DNA of 64,000 nucleotides from NCBI GenBank assembly GCA_034506255.1, contig JAPDPX010000009.1:247538-311537 (forward strand), given 5' to 3'. The notes below the pieces were generated by a model. The model was not told the origin of the DNA and ran no database searches. It worked only from the letters and a program-made list of their open reading frames with translations. The position numbers and the translations under genes are program-made. This document shows positions 16,353-26,151 of this stretch, in pieces; position 1 is the first letter of the stretch; each line of letters starts with the position of its first letter. Source of the DNA: a candidate division KSB1 bacterium (GTDB lineage Bacteria > Zhuqueibacterota > Zhuqueibacteria > Zhuqueibacterales > Zhuqueibacteraceae).

Positions 16353-17210
16353 GTGGCGAGACTCACGGGTGCGAACCGTTCCAGAACGGATCAGTCCCTC
16401 GAGAAGTACCTCCAGGAAATTAGTGAAGTTCCCCTACTATCTCCCGAAGCCGAAATCGAGCTCGCCAAGCGCATTAAGAAGGGTGACGAAGAAGCCTTGG
16501 AAAAACTTACCAAGGCCAATCTGCGATTCGTAGTCAGTGTTGCCAAACAATATCAAAATCAAGGCCTTTCGTTGGGAGATTTGATCAATGAGGGGAACCT
16601 TGGGTTGATCAAGGCGGCGAGCCGTTTTGATGAGACGCGAGGTTTTAAATTCATCTCCTACGCGGTTTGGTGGATCCGGCAGTCGATACTGCAAGCGCTG
16701 GCGGAGCAGTCCCGCGTTGTTCGTCTCCCGCTCAACCGTGTCGGCGCACTCAACAAAATCGGCAAGGCGCTGAGCTCCCTGGAACAGGAGTTCGAGCGTG
16801 AGCCCTCCGCGCACGAAATTGCCGACAAGGTGGAGATGACGCCCTATGAAGTTTCCGACACCTTGAAGATTTCCGGCAAGCATGTCTCTCTCGACGCGCC
16901 CTTCAATCAGGATGAGGAGAGCCGGTTGTTGGACGTGCTGGAAAACGAGGAGATGCCCTCGCCGGACAATAATCTCATGAGCGAGTCGCTGCGCATTGAA
17001 GTCGAACGGGCGCTGGAGACACTGACCGAACGTGAAGCGGAAGTTGTCAAGCTTTACTTTGGCCTGGGACGTGAACATCCGCTGACCCTGGAAGAAATTG
17101 GCGAACTTTTCAAATTGACGCGTGAGCGAGTGCGGCAAATCAAGGAAAAGGCGATCAAACGCCTCCGGCACGCCTCACGCAGCAAACCGCTCCGCAGTTA
17201 TCTGGGTTGA
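16353..17210 (+). CDS. sigA: Primary RNA polymerase sigma factor (short RpoD/SigA type)
   Basis: A 285-residue housekeeping sigma factor. Region 1.2 (SLEKYLQEISEVPLLSPEAE), region 2 (LRFVVSVAKQYQNQGLSLGD, then FKFISYAVWWIRQSILQAL with the -10 recognition helix), region 3 (REPSAHEIADKVEM) and region 4 (LTLEEIGELFKLTRERVRQI, helix-turn-helix for -35) are all present. It lacks region 1.1 and the large non-conserved insertion, so it has the compact form typical of FCB-group bacteria. The GTG at 16353 follows TAAGGAGGGA with a rather short 4-base spacing. The promoter TTGACA/TAGATT is directly upstream. Confidence 0.95.
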   Translation: MARLTGANRSRTDQSLEKYLQEISEVPLLSPEAEIELAKRIKKGDEEALEKLTKANLRFVVSVAKQYQNQGLSLGDLINEGNLGLIKAASRFDETRGFKFISYAVWWIRQSILQALAEQSRVVRLPLNRVGALNKIGKALSSLEQEFEREPSAHEIADKVEMTPYEVSDTLKISGKHVSLDAPFNQDEESRLLDVLENEEMPSPDNNLMSESLRIEVERALETLTEREAEVVKLYFGLGREHPLTLEEIGELFKLTRERVRQIKEKAIKRLRHASRSKPLRSYLG

Positions 17211-17501
17211 TGGCCGGCCCTCAGGACGAGGAACCGCGGCCAGCCGGGCTGAAGAGCCTCCCGCGCAAAATTGCCGTTGACAGTGGAGTGTTGACGGGCG
17301 AGATTCGGCTCGTTCAATTGGTTGCACGGACAAACATTTCAGAAAGCAAGACTAGGATGGTTTCTCGAAGCATGCGAAACCCGTGGTGTACGGGGAGGAA
17401 TGGAGTATGTGCATCACTCTTAACCACAACACGACCAGCACCCCCGAGCTACCGACAACTTAAGTCCACTGCAGCGTCCCCAATCACGGAGGAAGGGAAT
17501 C

Positions 17502-18428
17502 ATGGGCGATAAGAAGATTAAGCTGATCTTATTCTCGCTTCAGGGGTCGGAAGTCAGAACGGTTAATTTGTCATGGAAGAGGATCATATCTATCATGTTC
17601 TCATCATTCGTCGTGATGCTGCTGATGGTCGGCTCTTCGATTGCACTGTTCACCGATTTTTACAAGGACGAAAGCATCACCAGACTCAACCGCACCAATC
17701 AGGCCTTGACCAAGCAGCTCCAGCACATGAGCGCCAAAGTCGCCGAGTTGGACAGCCGCATGCAGGTGGTCGAACAGAACGATGATGACCTGCGCGTTTA
17801 TGCCGAGCTGCCCCGCCTGGACCCCGACCTGCGCAAGGCCGGCACCGGCGGCGCGGCGGGCGCGTATGTCGACGTCGATTTGAATCTGCTGCCCGATGCC
17901 GTGAGAAATGAAACCCGCCGGGTCAATCAAATGCTGGCCGAGCTGGAACGCCGCATCGCGCTGCATTTCGAGAACAACAAAGAGGTCAAAGAAAAAATCA
18001 CGAACGATAGAGCCCAGCTCAAACACACCCCCTCGATTCGTCCCGTGGAGGCCGGTCGGATCACCGACAAATACGGCAAGCGGCTGGATCCCTTCATCGA
18101 GCGCGTGAAACATCACAATGGCGTGGACATCTCCGCAGAGATCGGAACCGAAGTCTATGCCGCCGCCGCCGGTGTGGTTGTCGCCGCCAAGTCGACCTAC
18201 AGTTTGGGCCAGGGCTATGGCCGGCATGTCATTATCGATCACGGGTATGGCTACAAAACGCTCTATGGGCACCTCTCGGAAGTCTGGGTGAAGGAGGGGC
18301 AGCGCATCGAACGTTGGGACGTGATCGGCCTGGTGGGCAACACCGGCCGCACCACCGGCCCTCATCTCCATTTCGAAGTGCACAAGGATGACACCCCGGT
18401 CGACCCGCAGAACTTCTTCCTCAACTGA
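17502..18428 (+). CDS. Membrane-anchored M23 (LytM-type) peptidase
   Basis: A 308-residue protein with a short cytoplasmic start, one membrane helix (about residues 27-47) and a coiled-coil stretch (about 57-90, ITRLNRTNQALTKQLQHMSA). A C-terminal LytM domain has all metal ligands: HHNGVDISAEIGTEVYAAA (His and Asp) and TTGPHLHFEV (His-x-His). Family members cut peptidoglycan cross-bridges or act as activators of amidases during division. Having full ligands argues for an active hydrolase. It sits alone between sigA and the helicase gene and has its own terminator. The start is supported by GGAGGAAGGGAATC upstream. Confidence 0.9.
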   Translation: MGDKKIKLILFSLQGSEVRTVNLSWKRIISIMFSSFVVMLLMVGSSIALFTDFYKDESITRLNRTNQALTKQLQHMSAKVAELDSRMQVVEQNDDDLRVYAELPRLDPDLRKAGTGGAAGAYVDVDLNLLPDAVRNETRRVNQMLAELERRIALHFENNKEVKEKITNDRAQLKHTPSIRPVEAGRITDKYGKRLDPFIERVKHHNGVDISAEIGTEVYAAAAGVVVAAKSTYSLGQGYGRHVIIDHGYGYKTLYGHLSEVWVKEGQRIERWDVIGLVGNTGRTTGPHLHFEVHKDDTPVDPQNFFLN

Positions 18429-18449
18429 CACGGTGGGGATGAAGAGCAA

Positions 18450-18481
18450 GCGCCTTCCGCAGCCGGAAGTGCGCTTTTTTT
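18450..18481 (+). terminator. Rho-independent terminator of the M23 peptidase gene
   Basis: Stem GCGC-CTTCCG (18450-18459) with CGGAAG-T-GCGC (18464-18474, one bulged T) and a CAGC loop, followed by seven T (18475-18481). It lies 22 bases after the stop codon. Confidence 0.85.
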
Positions 18482-18573
18482 GTTCCCGGACCCCTGGATT
18501 GCAAGAGAACAAACCCTGCACCTCCTGAAGGCAGGCCCGGCCCTGCATCGCGAGGCTTCCCAGCCGGAGGGCA

Positions 18574-21498
18574 ATGCCACACCATTTCTCACTCGATGCC
18601 ATCTTCGATTGCCTCAACCCGCAACAGCGTGCGGCGGTGGAGCACCTCAACGGCCCATTGGTGATCATTGCCGGCGCAGGCACGGGCAAGACCCGCGTCA
18701 TCACCCGGCGCATTGCCTACCTGGTGGCGGCACAACACGCGCGGCCCGAGCAGATTCTCGCACTCACCTTCACCGAAAAAGCCGCGGCGGAAATGGAATC
18801 CCGCGTCGATGAACTGGTGCCCTATGGCGAGGTCGGCTTCACCATCTCGACGTTCCATGCCTTCGGTGACAGGCTGGTGCGGGAGTTCGCCGTTGATCTC
18901 GGGCTGGACCCCGATTTCCGGCTGCTCAGCCCCGCCGAACAAGCCCTGTTTCTCCGCGAGCATCTCTTTGACCTCCCCCTGCATCATTACCGGCCGCTGG
19001 GCAATCCCACCAAATTCCTGCTGGAATTGCTGCGCCATTTCAGCCGCCTGAAAGATGAAGATGTCTCGCCGGAAGAATACCTCGCCTTCACCGAAAAACT
19101 GCTGGCCGAAACACCCGTCGATGACCCGGCGGCGCGCCGCGCCGCGGAAAAACAACAGGAGCTGGCCCGCTGCTATCAGGTTTATCAGAAATTGCTGCTG
19201 CAGGCGGGCTGTGCCGACTTTGGCGATCAAATCATCTACGCCCTGAAATTGCTGCGCGAGCATCCCGACATTCGCCGCCGGCTGCAGGAGCGCTACCGCT
19301 ACATTCTCGTTGATGAATTTCAAGACACCAACTACGCGCAGTTTCAACTGGTCCGGGAGCTGGCTGCCGCCCATCAGAATCTCACTGTGGTTGCCGATGA
19401 CGATCAATCGATCTACAAATTCCGCGGTGCCGCGATCAGCAATATTCTCAATTTCACCCAAACCTATCCGCACGCGCGTCATGTCGTGCTCACGCAAAAC
19501 TACCGCTCGACCCAGGCGATTCTCGACACCGCTTACCGTCTGATCCGCCACAATGATCCCAACCGTCTCGAGGTCAAGCAGCAGATCAACAAAAAGCTGA
19601 CGGGCAAAGCGCCGGGCGGGCAGCCGGTGGTGCACTGGCATTTCGACACCGTCAGCAACGAAGCGGCAGCGGTGGCACAGCACATTCGCGCGCGTGTGCA
19701 GTCCGGGGTGGCACGCCCGCAGGATTTTTGCATTCTGGTGCGCTCCAACAATGCCGCGGACCCCTTCCTGCGCGCCTTGCAGGAGGCCGGGTTGCCGCAC
19801 CGCTTTTCCGGAAGCTATGGCCTGTATCAACGGGAAGAAGTGCGCCTGCTGATTTGCTTTCTCAAAAGCATCGCCAACCCGCTGGATTCGCAGAATCTCT
19901 ACCATTTGGCGCAAAGCGAAATTTACGCCATGCCCATGCAGGATCTGCAGGCCGCGCTGCAGGTGCATGCCGCCACGCACCATCCCCTGCTGCACATTTT
20001 CAAGACTCCCGAACAATTCGAGTGGCAGCAACCCTTGTCGGAGGAAGGCAGGGCCACCGCTGCGAAGCTGCTTGCCGACAATGAGAAGTACCTCGAAATG
20101 TCCCGCCAACTGCCGGCCTATGCCCTGCTTTACACCTTTCTGAAGGAGTCCGGCTATCTCCACCGGCTGGCGCACAGCGAAACGGTGGCTGCCGACGAGA
20201 AGATCGGCAACATCACCAGGTTCTTTCAAACGGTGCAGAACTATGCGTATTTCACCACCCCGGGTGATTTGACCTTCTTCGTCAATCATCTTGAACTGCT
20301 GCGGGAATACGGCGACGATCCCGGCACGGCGCCCGCTGATCTCGATGCCGACGCCGTGCAAGTGATGACGCTGCACAAAGCCAAGGGGCTGGAGTTTCCG
20401 GTGGTGTTCATGGTGGGCCTGGTGGAGGAGCGTTTTCCCACCAGGCCGCGCACTTCCACCATCGAATTGCCGGAGGGGGTGATCAAGGACATTTTGCCGG
20501 AAGGCGATTTTCACCTGCAGGAGGAGCGCCGGCTGTTTTATGTCGGCATGACCCGCGCACAGAGCGAGCTTTATCTCACCAGCAGCCGCGATTATGGCGG
20601 CTCGCGTCTGCGCAAAGTCAGCGGCTTCGTGCGCGAGGCGCTGGATGATGCCCACGCCGATGATGACGTGATCAAACCCTCGCCCTTTGAAGCACTGGCA
20701 CGCTTTGACCTGCCCGAGGCCGCGCCGGCAGCGGCGGCCGGTCCGCTCCCGCCGGAGCAGGTGTTGCATCTCGATCAACGCAAAATCGATGACTATCTCA
20801 CCTGCCCGCTGAAGTACAAATACATTCACGTCCTGCAGGTGCCGGTGGCCGAGCATCATGCCATCATCTATGGCAGGCTGCTGCACGAAGTGGTGCAGTT
20901 TTACAATCGTCGCAGGTTTCGTCGTGAAAGCGTCACCGTCGAGGAACTGCTGGCCCTCTACCGTGCGAAATGGCGCAGCCACGGTTACCTGAGCCGCGAG
21001 CACGAACGGTTGCGTTTCGCCGCCGGCGAGGAGACCGTGCGCCGTTTCTTCGCGCAGCAGGAGGCTGACCCGGCGCGGCCGCTCTATGTGGAAGCGCCGT
21101 TCAAGTTTACTTTCGCAAACAACATCATCAGCGGGCGCTGGGATCGCATCGACCAGCTCGCCGATGGCCGCATCGTGATCACCGATTTCAAATCCTCCGC
21201 CGTGGCAGATGCGGAGGAAGCGCGCGACCGCGCCAGGGACAGCCGGCAGTTGCGGCTCTATGCCTGGGCTTATGAGGAACAATTTGGCCGGCCGGTTGAC
21301 GGCTGGCGCCTGTACTTTCTCGAATCAGGCATGCTCGGCGAAGTGTCACGCAAGGAGCTTTACCTGCGCACGATTCGTGAACACGTGCAGGAGGCCGCCG
21401 CGGGCATTCGTCAGCGCAATTATCGCCCCAAGCCCGGCCCCGGCACGTGTCCGTTTTGTGCGCTCAATGATATTTGCCCGGCGGCGGAGAAGAATTGA
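18574..21498 (+). CDS. UvrD/AddA-type helicase fused to Fe-S PD-(D/E)XK nuclease
   Basis: A 974-residue DNA end-processing or repair enzyme. Superfamily 1A helicase motifs run in order: LNPQQRAAVEH, Walker A GAGTGKTRVI, LTFTEKAAAEM, STFHAFG, ILVDEFQDTN, ADDDQSIYKFRGA, NYRS, VMTLHKAKGLEFPVVF and LFYVGMTRA. From about residue 735 there is a RecB-family nuclease: GRLLHEVVQFYN, GRWDRID, ITDFKSS and the QLRLYAWAY motif. A Cys in LTCPLKYKY plus three in CPFCALNDIC match the four-cysteine Fe-S site of AddB/Cas4-type nucleases. No AddB-like partner is visible nearby. The single-chain arrangement resembles UvrD-REase fusions of several environmental phyla. Start is chosen at the only ATG near GGAGGG, with a short gap. 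Confidence 0.9.
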   Translation: MPHHFSLDAIFDCLNPQQRAAVEHLNGPLVIIAGAGTGKTRVITRRIAYLVAAQHARPEQILALTFTEKAAAEMESRVDELVPYGEVGFTISTFHAFGDRLVREFAVDLGLDPDFRLLSPAEQALFLREHLFDLPLHHYRPLGNPTKFLLELLRHFSRLKDEDVSPEEYLAFTEKLLAETPVDDPAARRAAEKQQELARCYQVYQKLLLQAGCADFGDQIIYALKLLREHPDIRRRLQERYRYILVDEFQDTNYAQFQLVRELAAAHQNLTVVADDDQSIYKFRGAAISNILNFTQTYPHARHVVLTQNYRSTQAILDTAYRLIRHNDPNRLEVKQQINKKLTGKAPGGQPVVHWHFDTVSNEAAAVAQHIRARVQSGVARPQDFCILVRSNNAADPFLRALQEAGLPHRFSGSYGLYQREEVRLLICFLKSIANPLDSQNLYHLAQSEIYAMPMQDLQAALQVHAATHHPLLHIFKTPEQFEWQQPLSEEGRATAAKLLADNEKYLEMSRQLPAYALLYTFLKESGYLHRLAHSETVAADEKIGNITRFFQTVQNYAYFTTPGDLTFFVNHLELLREYGDDPGTAPADLDADAVQVMTLHKAKGLEFPVVFMVGLVEERFPTRPRTSTIELPEGVIKDILPEGDFHLQEERRLFYVGMTRAQSELYLTSSRDYGGSRLRKVSGFVREALDDAHADDDVIKPSPFEALARFDLPEAAPAAAAGPLPPEQVLHLDQRKIDDYLTCPLKYKYIHVLQVPVAEHHAIIYGRLLHEVVQFYNRRRFRRESVTVEELLALYRAKWRSHGYLSREHERLRFAAGEETVRRFFAQQEADPARPLYVEAPFKFTFANNIISGRWDRIDQLADGRIVITDFKSSAVADAEEARDRARDSRQLRLYAWAYEEQFGRPVDGWRLYFLESGMLGEVSRKELYLRTIREHVQEAAAGIRQRNYRPKPGPGTCPFCALNDICPAAEKN

Positions 21499-21997
21499 TC
21501 GGCCGCGGACCGCAAAGGATCGCTGACAAAGTTGGTGCCGGTTGTATTGTCACACCGTCAACAGAAAACCTGCATTGCAAAAAACACCGGGCATCCGGAT
21601 AATCGCTGTCTTCTTCCTGCAAAAGTCCCCCCAATATTGCCGCCGGTTGTTGCCGATATTTGGCCTGAAAACCAAACAACCTTCAACACGTCGGCCTGCA
21701 AAATTTCATGCACCAGCCCCTGGGGGTGGTTGGCTCTCGCGCGCAAAGCGGCGTTTCTCGCGAGGAGGATCAATCCGGTTGCAAAATTCGGTGTGAACAA
21801 ATCTCCGCTGAATTTCTCAACATGATGCCAGACCCCGGTTCCTCTGCCGGGCCCCTGACAGCCATGAGGTCGAACCTCTGCGTGGCTGATCGCCCGCCTC
21901 TCAATTTCAAGCTTTACTTCCATAAAGAAATTGATTATTCTTTCCCCGGGTTTTTGCACTTGCTGCACGGTTTTTTTCGGAGGTTTACCAGCCTGAG
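21499..21997. other. Intergenic region, no gene seen
   Basis: About 500 bp between the helicase and the SbcD-like gene, both plus strand. The open frames are short and mutually overlapping, with no ribosome binding site. There is no clear terminator with a T-run after 21498. An AT-richer part (21900-21980) probably carries the promoter for the nuclease pair, but I could not fix hexamers. Confidence 0.45.
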
Positions 21998-23155
21998 GTG
22001 GAGCCGCCCGTGCCGTTTACCATTCTTCATTTTTCCGACCTTCATCTCGATGCGGCGTTTGCCGGGAGCCGGCTGCCTGCGGAGATCGCCCGCCAGTGCC
22101 GCGAACAGTTGCGCTCAACACTGCGTGCCATCGTGGATCTCGCCAGGCAGCGCCAGGTCAATGCCGTGACGATTGCGGGAGATTTGTTCGAACGCGAGAA
22201 GCTCAATCCCGATACGGCGGCTTTTTTGGCGCAGGAATGCGAGCGCCTGGCGCCGATTCCCGTGTACATCGCGCCGGGAAATCACGATGCCGCGGATGCG
22301 GCCTCTCTTTATCAGCGTGGGCGCTGGCCGGAAAATGTGCGGATCGCCGTCAGCCATGCGCTCAGCGAGTGGCGCCTGACGGGGCCTTACAGCTTGTGGT
22401 CGGCGGCGCACCTGAGCCCGAGCGACCGCCACAATTTTTTGAGCGGTTTCGTCATGCCGGCGGGGGCCAGCGGGCGTCTTCCCATTCTCCTGCTGCATGC
22501 CAGTCTGGCGCCGGCAAATTTTGAAGGCAGCCGCAGCCATGCGCCGCTGACGCTCAACGATATCCGGGGAGCCGGCTTTGCGCTGGCGTTGCTCGGCCAT
22601 TATCACACCCGCAAAGTCGTGCAGGAGGAGGGGGTGCTCGCGGTTTACTCCGGCAGCCCGGAGCCGCTGGGTTTTCAGGAGCCGGGCGAGCATGGTGTCA
22701 CGCTCGTGCATTTGGAAGCGGCGCAAAAGCCGGTGCTGGAATTCATCGCGCTGGCGCGCTTGCATTTCGCAACGCTCGAGTTGAGCGTGACCGGCTGCCG
22801 CCATCGCGATCAGCTCATCGAACGGATTCTGGTGCTCGCCGGCGAAGGGCAGTATCGCGACAAACTCGTGCGGCTGCGTCTGACCGGTGAGGCGGCAGCG
22901 TCCCTGCGTCTGGAACTTGAGGCGATCACCCGGCGCGTCGAAAAGAGTTTCGGCTTCCTCTATCTGGAAAACGACACCCGGCCCGCCATTGACCTGAGCA
23001 CGCTCGCCAGCGAGCCCACCGTGCGCGGAGCCTTTATTCGCGACATGCTGGCGGCGCTGGAGCAGGCGCAGGAAGCGGAGCAGCGTGCCCTTTATCAGGA
23101 GGCGCTGGACTACGGCATGCAGGCCTTTGAACATGATGACATCACCCTGCGATGA
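21998..23155 (+). CDS. SbcD/YhaO-like DNA repair exonuclease (metallophosphoesterase)
   Basis: A 385-residue calcineurin-like phosphoesterase of the Mre11/SbcD/YhaO group. The metal ligands run in order: FSDLHLD, IAGDLFE, PGNHDAADA, LLLHASL and GHYHTRK, all intact. About 180 residues after the phosphoesterase core give the capping region (EPLGFQEPGEHGVTLVHLE). SbcD-type nucleases cut DNA ends and hairpins in complex with an SMC-like ATPase, which is the next gene; the two overlap by 4 bp (ATGA). Two GTG starts are possible, 21998 (ribosome binding site GGAGG, long 14-base gap) or 22010; the difference is four residues. Confidence 0.88.
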   Translation: MEPPVPFTILHFSDLHLDAAFAGSRLPAEIARQCREQLRSTLRAIVDLARQRQVNAVTIAGDLFEREKLNPDTAAFLAQECERLAPIPVYIAPGNHDAADAASLYQRGRWPENVRIAVSHALSEWRLTGPYSLWSAAHLSPSDRHNFLSGFVMPAGASGRLPILLLHASLAPANFEGSRSHAPLTLNDIRGAGFALALLGHYHTRKVVQEEGVLAVYSGSPEPLGFQEPGEHGVTLVHLEAAQKPVLEFIALARLHFATLELSVTGCRHRDQLIERILVLAGEGQYRDKLVRLRLTGEAAASLRLELEAITRRVEKSFGFLYLENDTRPAIDLSTLASEPTVRGAFIRDMLAALEQAQEAEQRALYQEALDYGMQAFEHDDITLR

Positions 23156-25914
23156 AACTCATTGAACTTCATCTCAAAGCATTCGGCTGTTTGAGCAGCC
23201 GCGATTTTCACTTTCAACCGCAGATGAATGTCATCTTTGGCCCGAATGAAGCGGGCAAGTCGACCTTGCAGCAGGCGATCGTGGCCCTGCTCTACGGTTT
23301 TTACGACAACCAGCGTGCCCTGGCGCGCGAGCGCGAATCTCATGCCCGTTTTCGACCCTGGCGCAACGGCACCGACTATGCCGGCAGTCTGCATTACCAA
23401 CTGGCGGACGGCACCCGGCTGATCGTGCAGCGCGATTTCTCCGGTGACGAGGTCACCACGCAGGTGTTCGACGCGGTCACCGGCGAAGACATCACCAGCC
23501 GCTACAGCCGCGGCCGGCATGGCCGTGTCGATTTTATGGAGAAGCAGGCCGGCATGTCGCGCGAGGTTTTTCTGGCCACGGCCTGCATCGGGCAGGGTGC
23601 GCTGCGCAACCTGCAGGCGCGCGAGTCCACCGCCGTATCGGATGCCCTTCTGCGGCTGCTCGACTCCGCGGTGACGGAAACCTCGGCGGAGCGCGCGCTC
23701 GAACGCCTGGAGCTGAAGATGCGGGAACTGGGCAGCGATCGCTCGCAAAAGACGCTGCTCGCCATGGCGCGTGCCCGCCTGGAAGATCTCCATGAAACCC
23801 ACGCGCTGCGCCTGGCCATGCAACGTGCGGTGCAGGAGGATTATGAGAAGATCGAGCGGCTCACGCTCGATCTCGACGAGCTGAATGCGCAAATCGCGGT
23901 GCTGGATCGCCAGCTTCTGCTCACCCGGAGGGAATTGCTGCGCCAGCGGCGGCAGCGCTGGCAGCGCAATGAGGAACAGCGCGCCCGCCTCATCGCCGAA
24001 ATCGCCGAGCTGGCGCTGTTCGAGAATTTTCCCATGGAGCGCAAAGAGGAGTTTTTCAAACTGCGCGATGAATTCCTCTATCTCGAACGCCACCTGGCCA
24101 ATCTCGCCGGCGAAGCCAACGATGTCGAATTGCGCCTGATGGCACTGGCGGAAAAAAGCAAGGCGATGCAACCGCTGGAAAAACTCTGGGAGAAACACTC
24201 GCTCGAAGATTTTCGCGTGCTTTGCCGGCGCTGGCAGGACAAGTACCACGAATCCATCGAAGCCGGCAACCGCGCCAGCGATGCCGATCAGGCGCTGGCG
24301 CGCGCCGGATTGAAGGAGGAAGACCGCCTGGCGCTCGCCAACATGAGCGACAGCGATCTGGAAAACTACAAGGCGCTGGAAACCAGGGTGCAACAATCGG
24401 ACGAGGAAGTCACGCGAATTCGCAAAGAACACGACCTGTTTCATCGCAATGTCGCCTATTGGCGCCGGGTGCTGGCCTTTGCGGGATTGGTGGCGGGCAT
24501 TTGCATGCTCTATGTCGCAGTCTCCACCAGCAGCACCAGTTTCGATTTTTCCAACATGCTGGTGTTTGGCCTGAGTGTGATCATTTTGATCATCGTGATC
24601 GTGGTCAACGTGCAATGGAACAGCCGCAGCCGCAGTCTCAATTTCAACCTGGTGAGCGTCGAGGAAAAATACATGGCCAATCGTGACGAGTTTCACAGCC
24701 TGCAGCTCCGTTTCGGGATCGAAACCGTCGCCGATCTGGCCCAGCGCCGCGCCCAATATCAGGCGCTGGCCGGCTTCAAACAGGTTCATCACAAGCTGGA
24801 ACTCGAACGCAAAAAAATCGAGGACGACTTGCAGCCCTGGATGGCGGCACTCGGCATCAGTTATGTCGGCCCGGACTCCCTGCCGGTGGCTGAGAAGAAT
24901 CTCGAGGAGAGCCACCGTCTGTGGAGCGAAGCCAGGGCGCTGCGCCAGCGCCGTGACGAGCTTTTGAAGCAGCAGGCGGAAAGCTCTGCCAACCTCGCCA
25001 AAACCCGCTGGCTGCTCGAGGAATTGTTGCAACTGGCCCACATCGACGAGCCGGTGGGGGAAAAGGCTTTTCAAATCTTTCTGGCGAACTGCCAGAAGCG
25101 CGAATATCTCGAGACGCTGCGGCTGCAGGAACAACAGGCCGCCACGCTCAGCCGGGAAATTCTCGAGGGCGAAACCGTCGAGGCCATCAACGCGCAAATC
25201 GCCCAGCTCGAAGCGCAGCTCGCGACGCTGCCGCCGGCCGCCGCCAGGGAGGTGGAAGTTTCAGCAGCGGGTTTGACGGCGCTGCGTGAAAAGCGCGAGC
25301 GTCTCCAGGCTGAAAGGAACAATTTGCAGCAGTTGATGGCAACCACCAGGGAGCGCATCGCGGCGCGGCTGCAGGGCCAGCCGCCGCTTGCGGAGTTGGA
25401 GGAGGAAATCGCGCTGGTCGAAGCCGACGTCGCCCGTTTCGAACGCGCCCGCCGTGCCCTCGAACTCGCCCATGAAACCCTGACGCAGGCCGCCCAGCGG
25501 CTGCATCGCGATTTTGCCCCGCGTCTCAATGAGTTCCTCAGCCAGCATGTGCAAAGGCTGACCAAGGGCAGATATATGACCGCGCTGGTCGATCCCTCCA
25601 CGTTTGCGGTGCGGGTGCTGCCGAACCAGTATGAAGCACCGGTCGATCTCGAGAAGTTGAGTTTCGGCACGCGCGAGCAGATCTATTTGCTGCTGCGCGC
25701 GGCAGTGGTTGCATTGTTCGCCAAAAGCGGTGAAACCATGCCGCTCCTGCTCGATGATCCGCTGGCGCACGCCGATGAAAGCCGCTTGCGCGCCGCGCTG
25801 GCGATCTTTGCCGAACTGGCGGAATCCCACCAGATTTTCTATTTCACCAAGGATATTCAGGTGGTGAATTATTTCCGCGCCCGTCATGGGGCGGAGGCCA
25901 TCATCACGATTTGA
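23152..25914 (+). CDS. SbcC/YhaN-like ATPase with internal membrane helices
   Basis: A 920-residue SMC/Rad50-like AAA protein. The N-terminus has the RecF/SbcC start and Walker A FGPNEAGKST (about residues 30-38). Long coiled coils follow (EEQRARLIAEIAELALFENF onward). Near residues 440-488 two strongly hydrophobic segments (LAFAGLVAGICMLYVAVS and MLVFGLSVIILIIVIVVNV) replace the zinc-hook tip, as in Bacillus YhaN. After a second coiled coil come the signature LSFGTREQIYLLLR and Walker B LLLDDPLAHAD. So the arms probably join at the membrane. It is co-translated with the YhaO-like nuclease, and the pair should act as an end-processing nuclease complex at the membrane. Confidence 0.88.
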   Translation: MKLIELHLKAFGCLSSRDFHFQPQMNVIFGPNEAGKSTLQQAIVALLYGFYDNQRALARERESHARFRPWRNGTDYAGSLHYQLADGTRLIVQRDFSGDEVTTQVFDAVTGEDITSRYSRGRHGRVDFMEKQAGMSREVFLATACIGQGALRNLQARESTAVSDALLRLLDSAVTETSAERALERLELKMRELGSDRSQKTLLAMARARLEDLHETHALRLAMQRAVQEDYEKIERLTLDLDELNAQIAVLDRQLLLTRRELLRQRRQRWQRNEEQRARLIAEIAELALFENFPMERKEEFFKLRDEFLYLERHLANLAGEANDVELRLMALAEKSKAMQPLEKLWEKHSLEDFRVLCRRWQDKYHESIEAGNRASDADQALARAGLKEEDRLALANMSDSDLENYKALETRVQQSDEEVTRIRKEHDLFHRNVAYWRRVLAFAGLVAGICMLYVAVSTSSTSFDFSNMLVFGLSVIILIIVIVVNVQWNSRSRSLNFNLVSVEEKYMANRDEFHSLQLRFGIETVADLAQRRAQYQALAGFKQVHHKLELERKKIEDDLQPWMAALGISYVGPDSLPVAEKNLEESHRLWSEARALRQRRDELLKQQAESSANLAKTRWLLEELLQLAHIDEPVGEKAFQIFLANCQKREYLETLRLQEQQAATLSREILEGETVEAINAQIAQLEAQLATLPPAAAREVEVSAAGLTALREKRERLQAERNNLQQLMATTRERIAARLQGQPPLAELEEEIALVEADVARFERARRALELAHETLTQAAQRLHRDFAPRLNEFLSQHVQRLTKGRYMTALVDPSTFAVRVLPNQYEAPVDLEKLSFGTREQIYLLLRAAVVALFAKSGETMPLLLDDPLAHADESRLRAALAIFAELAESHQIFYFTKDIQVVNYFRARHGAEAIITI

Positions 25915-25993
25915 ATCTTCTGTCGCGGAGCGTGCAGCGCCAGCCTGCGGCCGCGACTGCCCGCCAGTCCTTTTCCATCCCGCCGACAAAATA

Positions 25994-26026
25994 AAAAGGC
26001 CCGAATCAGATGATTCAGGCCTTTTT
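25994..26026 (+). terminator. Bidirectional-looking Rho-independent terminator
   Basis: A-run and GGCC-GAATCA (25998-26008) paired with TGATTC-GGCC (26011-26021) plus five T (26022-26026). It lies about 80 bases after the YhaN-like stop codon. The A-run before the stem would supply T's for the opposite strand as well. Confidence 0.85.
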
Positions 26027-26151
26027 GGCTGTGAGGGGGAGCCAGATCTATGTCAATCGCCACACGGCGTTCCGATGAAGCCGAAAAAGAAAGCATCCGG
26101 TCAACCGTGATGGGCGGCGAGCGTCATGCTCTCCGCAGTAAGGAGGAAGTC

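Noticed and set aside
16437..17171. Minus-strand frame opposite sigA
   Set aside because: Shadow of sigA; no motif.
18589..21282. Open frame of 897 codons, minus strand
   Set aside because: Antisense to the helicase-nuclease, no motifs, no ribosome binding site.
23110..25197. Open frame of 695 codons, minus strand
   Set aside because: Antisense to the SbcC/YhaN-like ATPase, no family motif.
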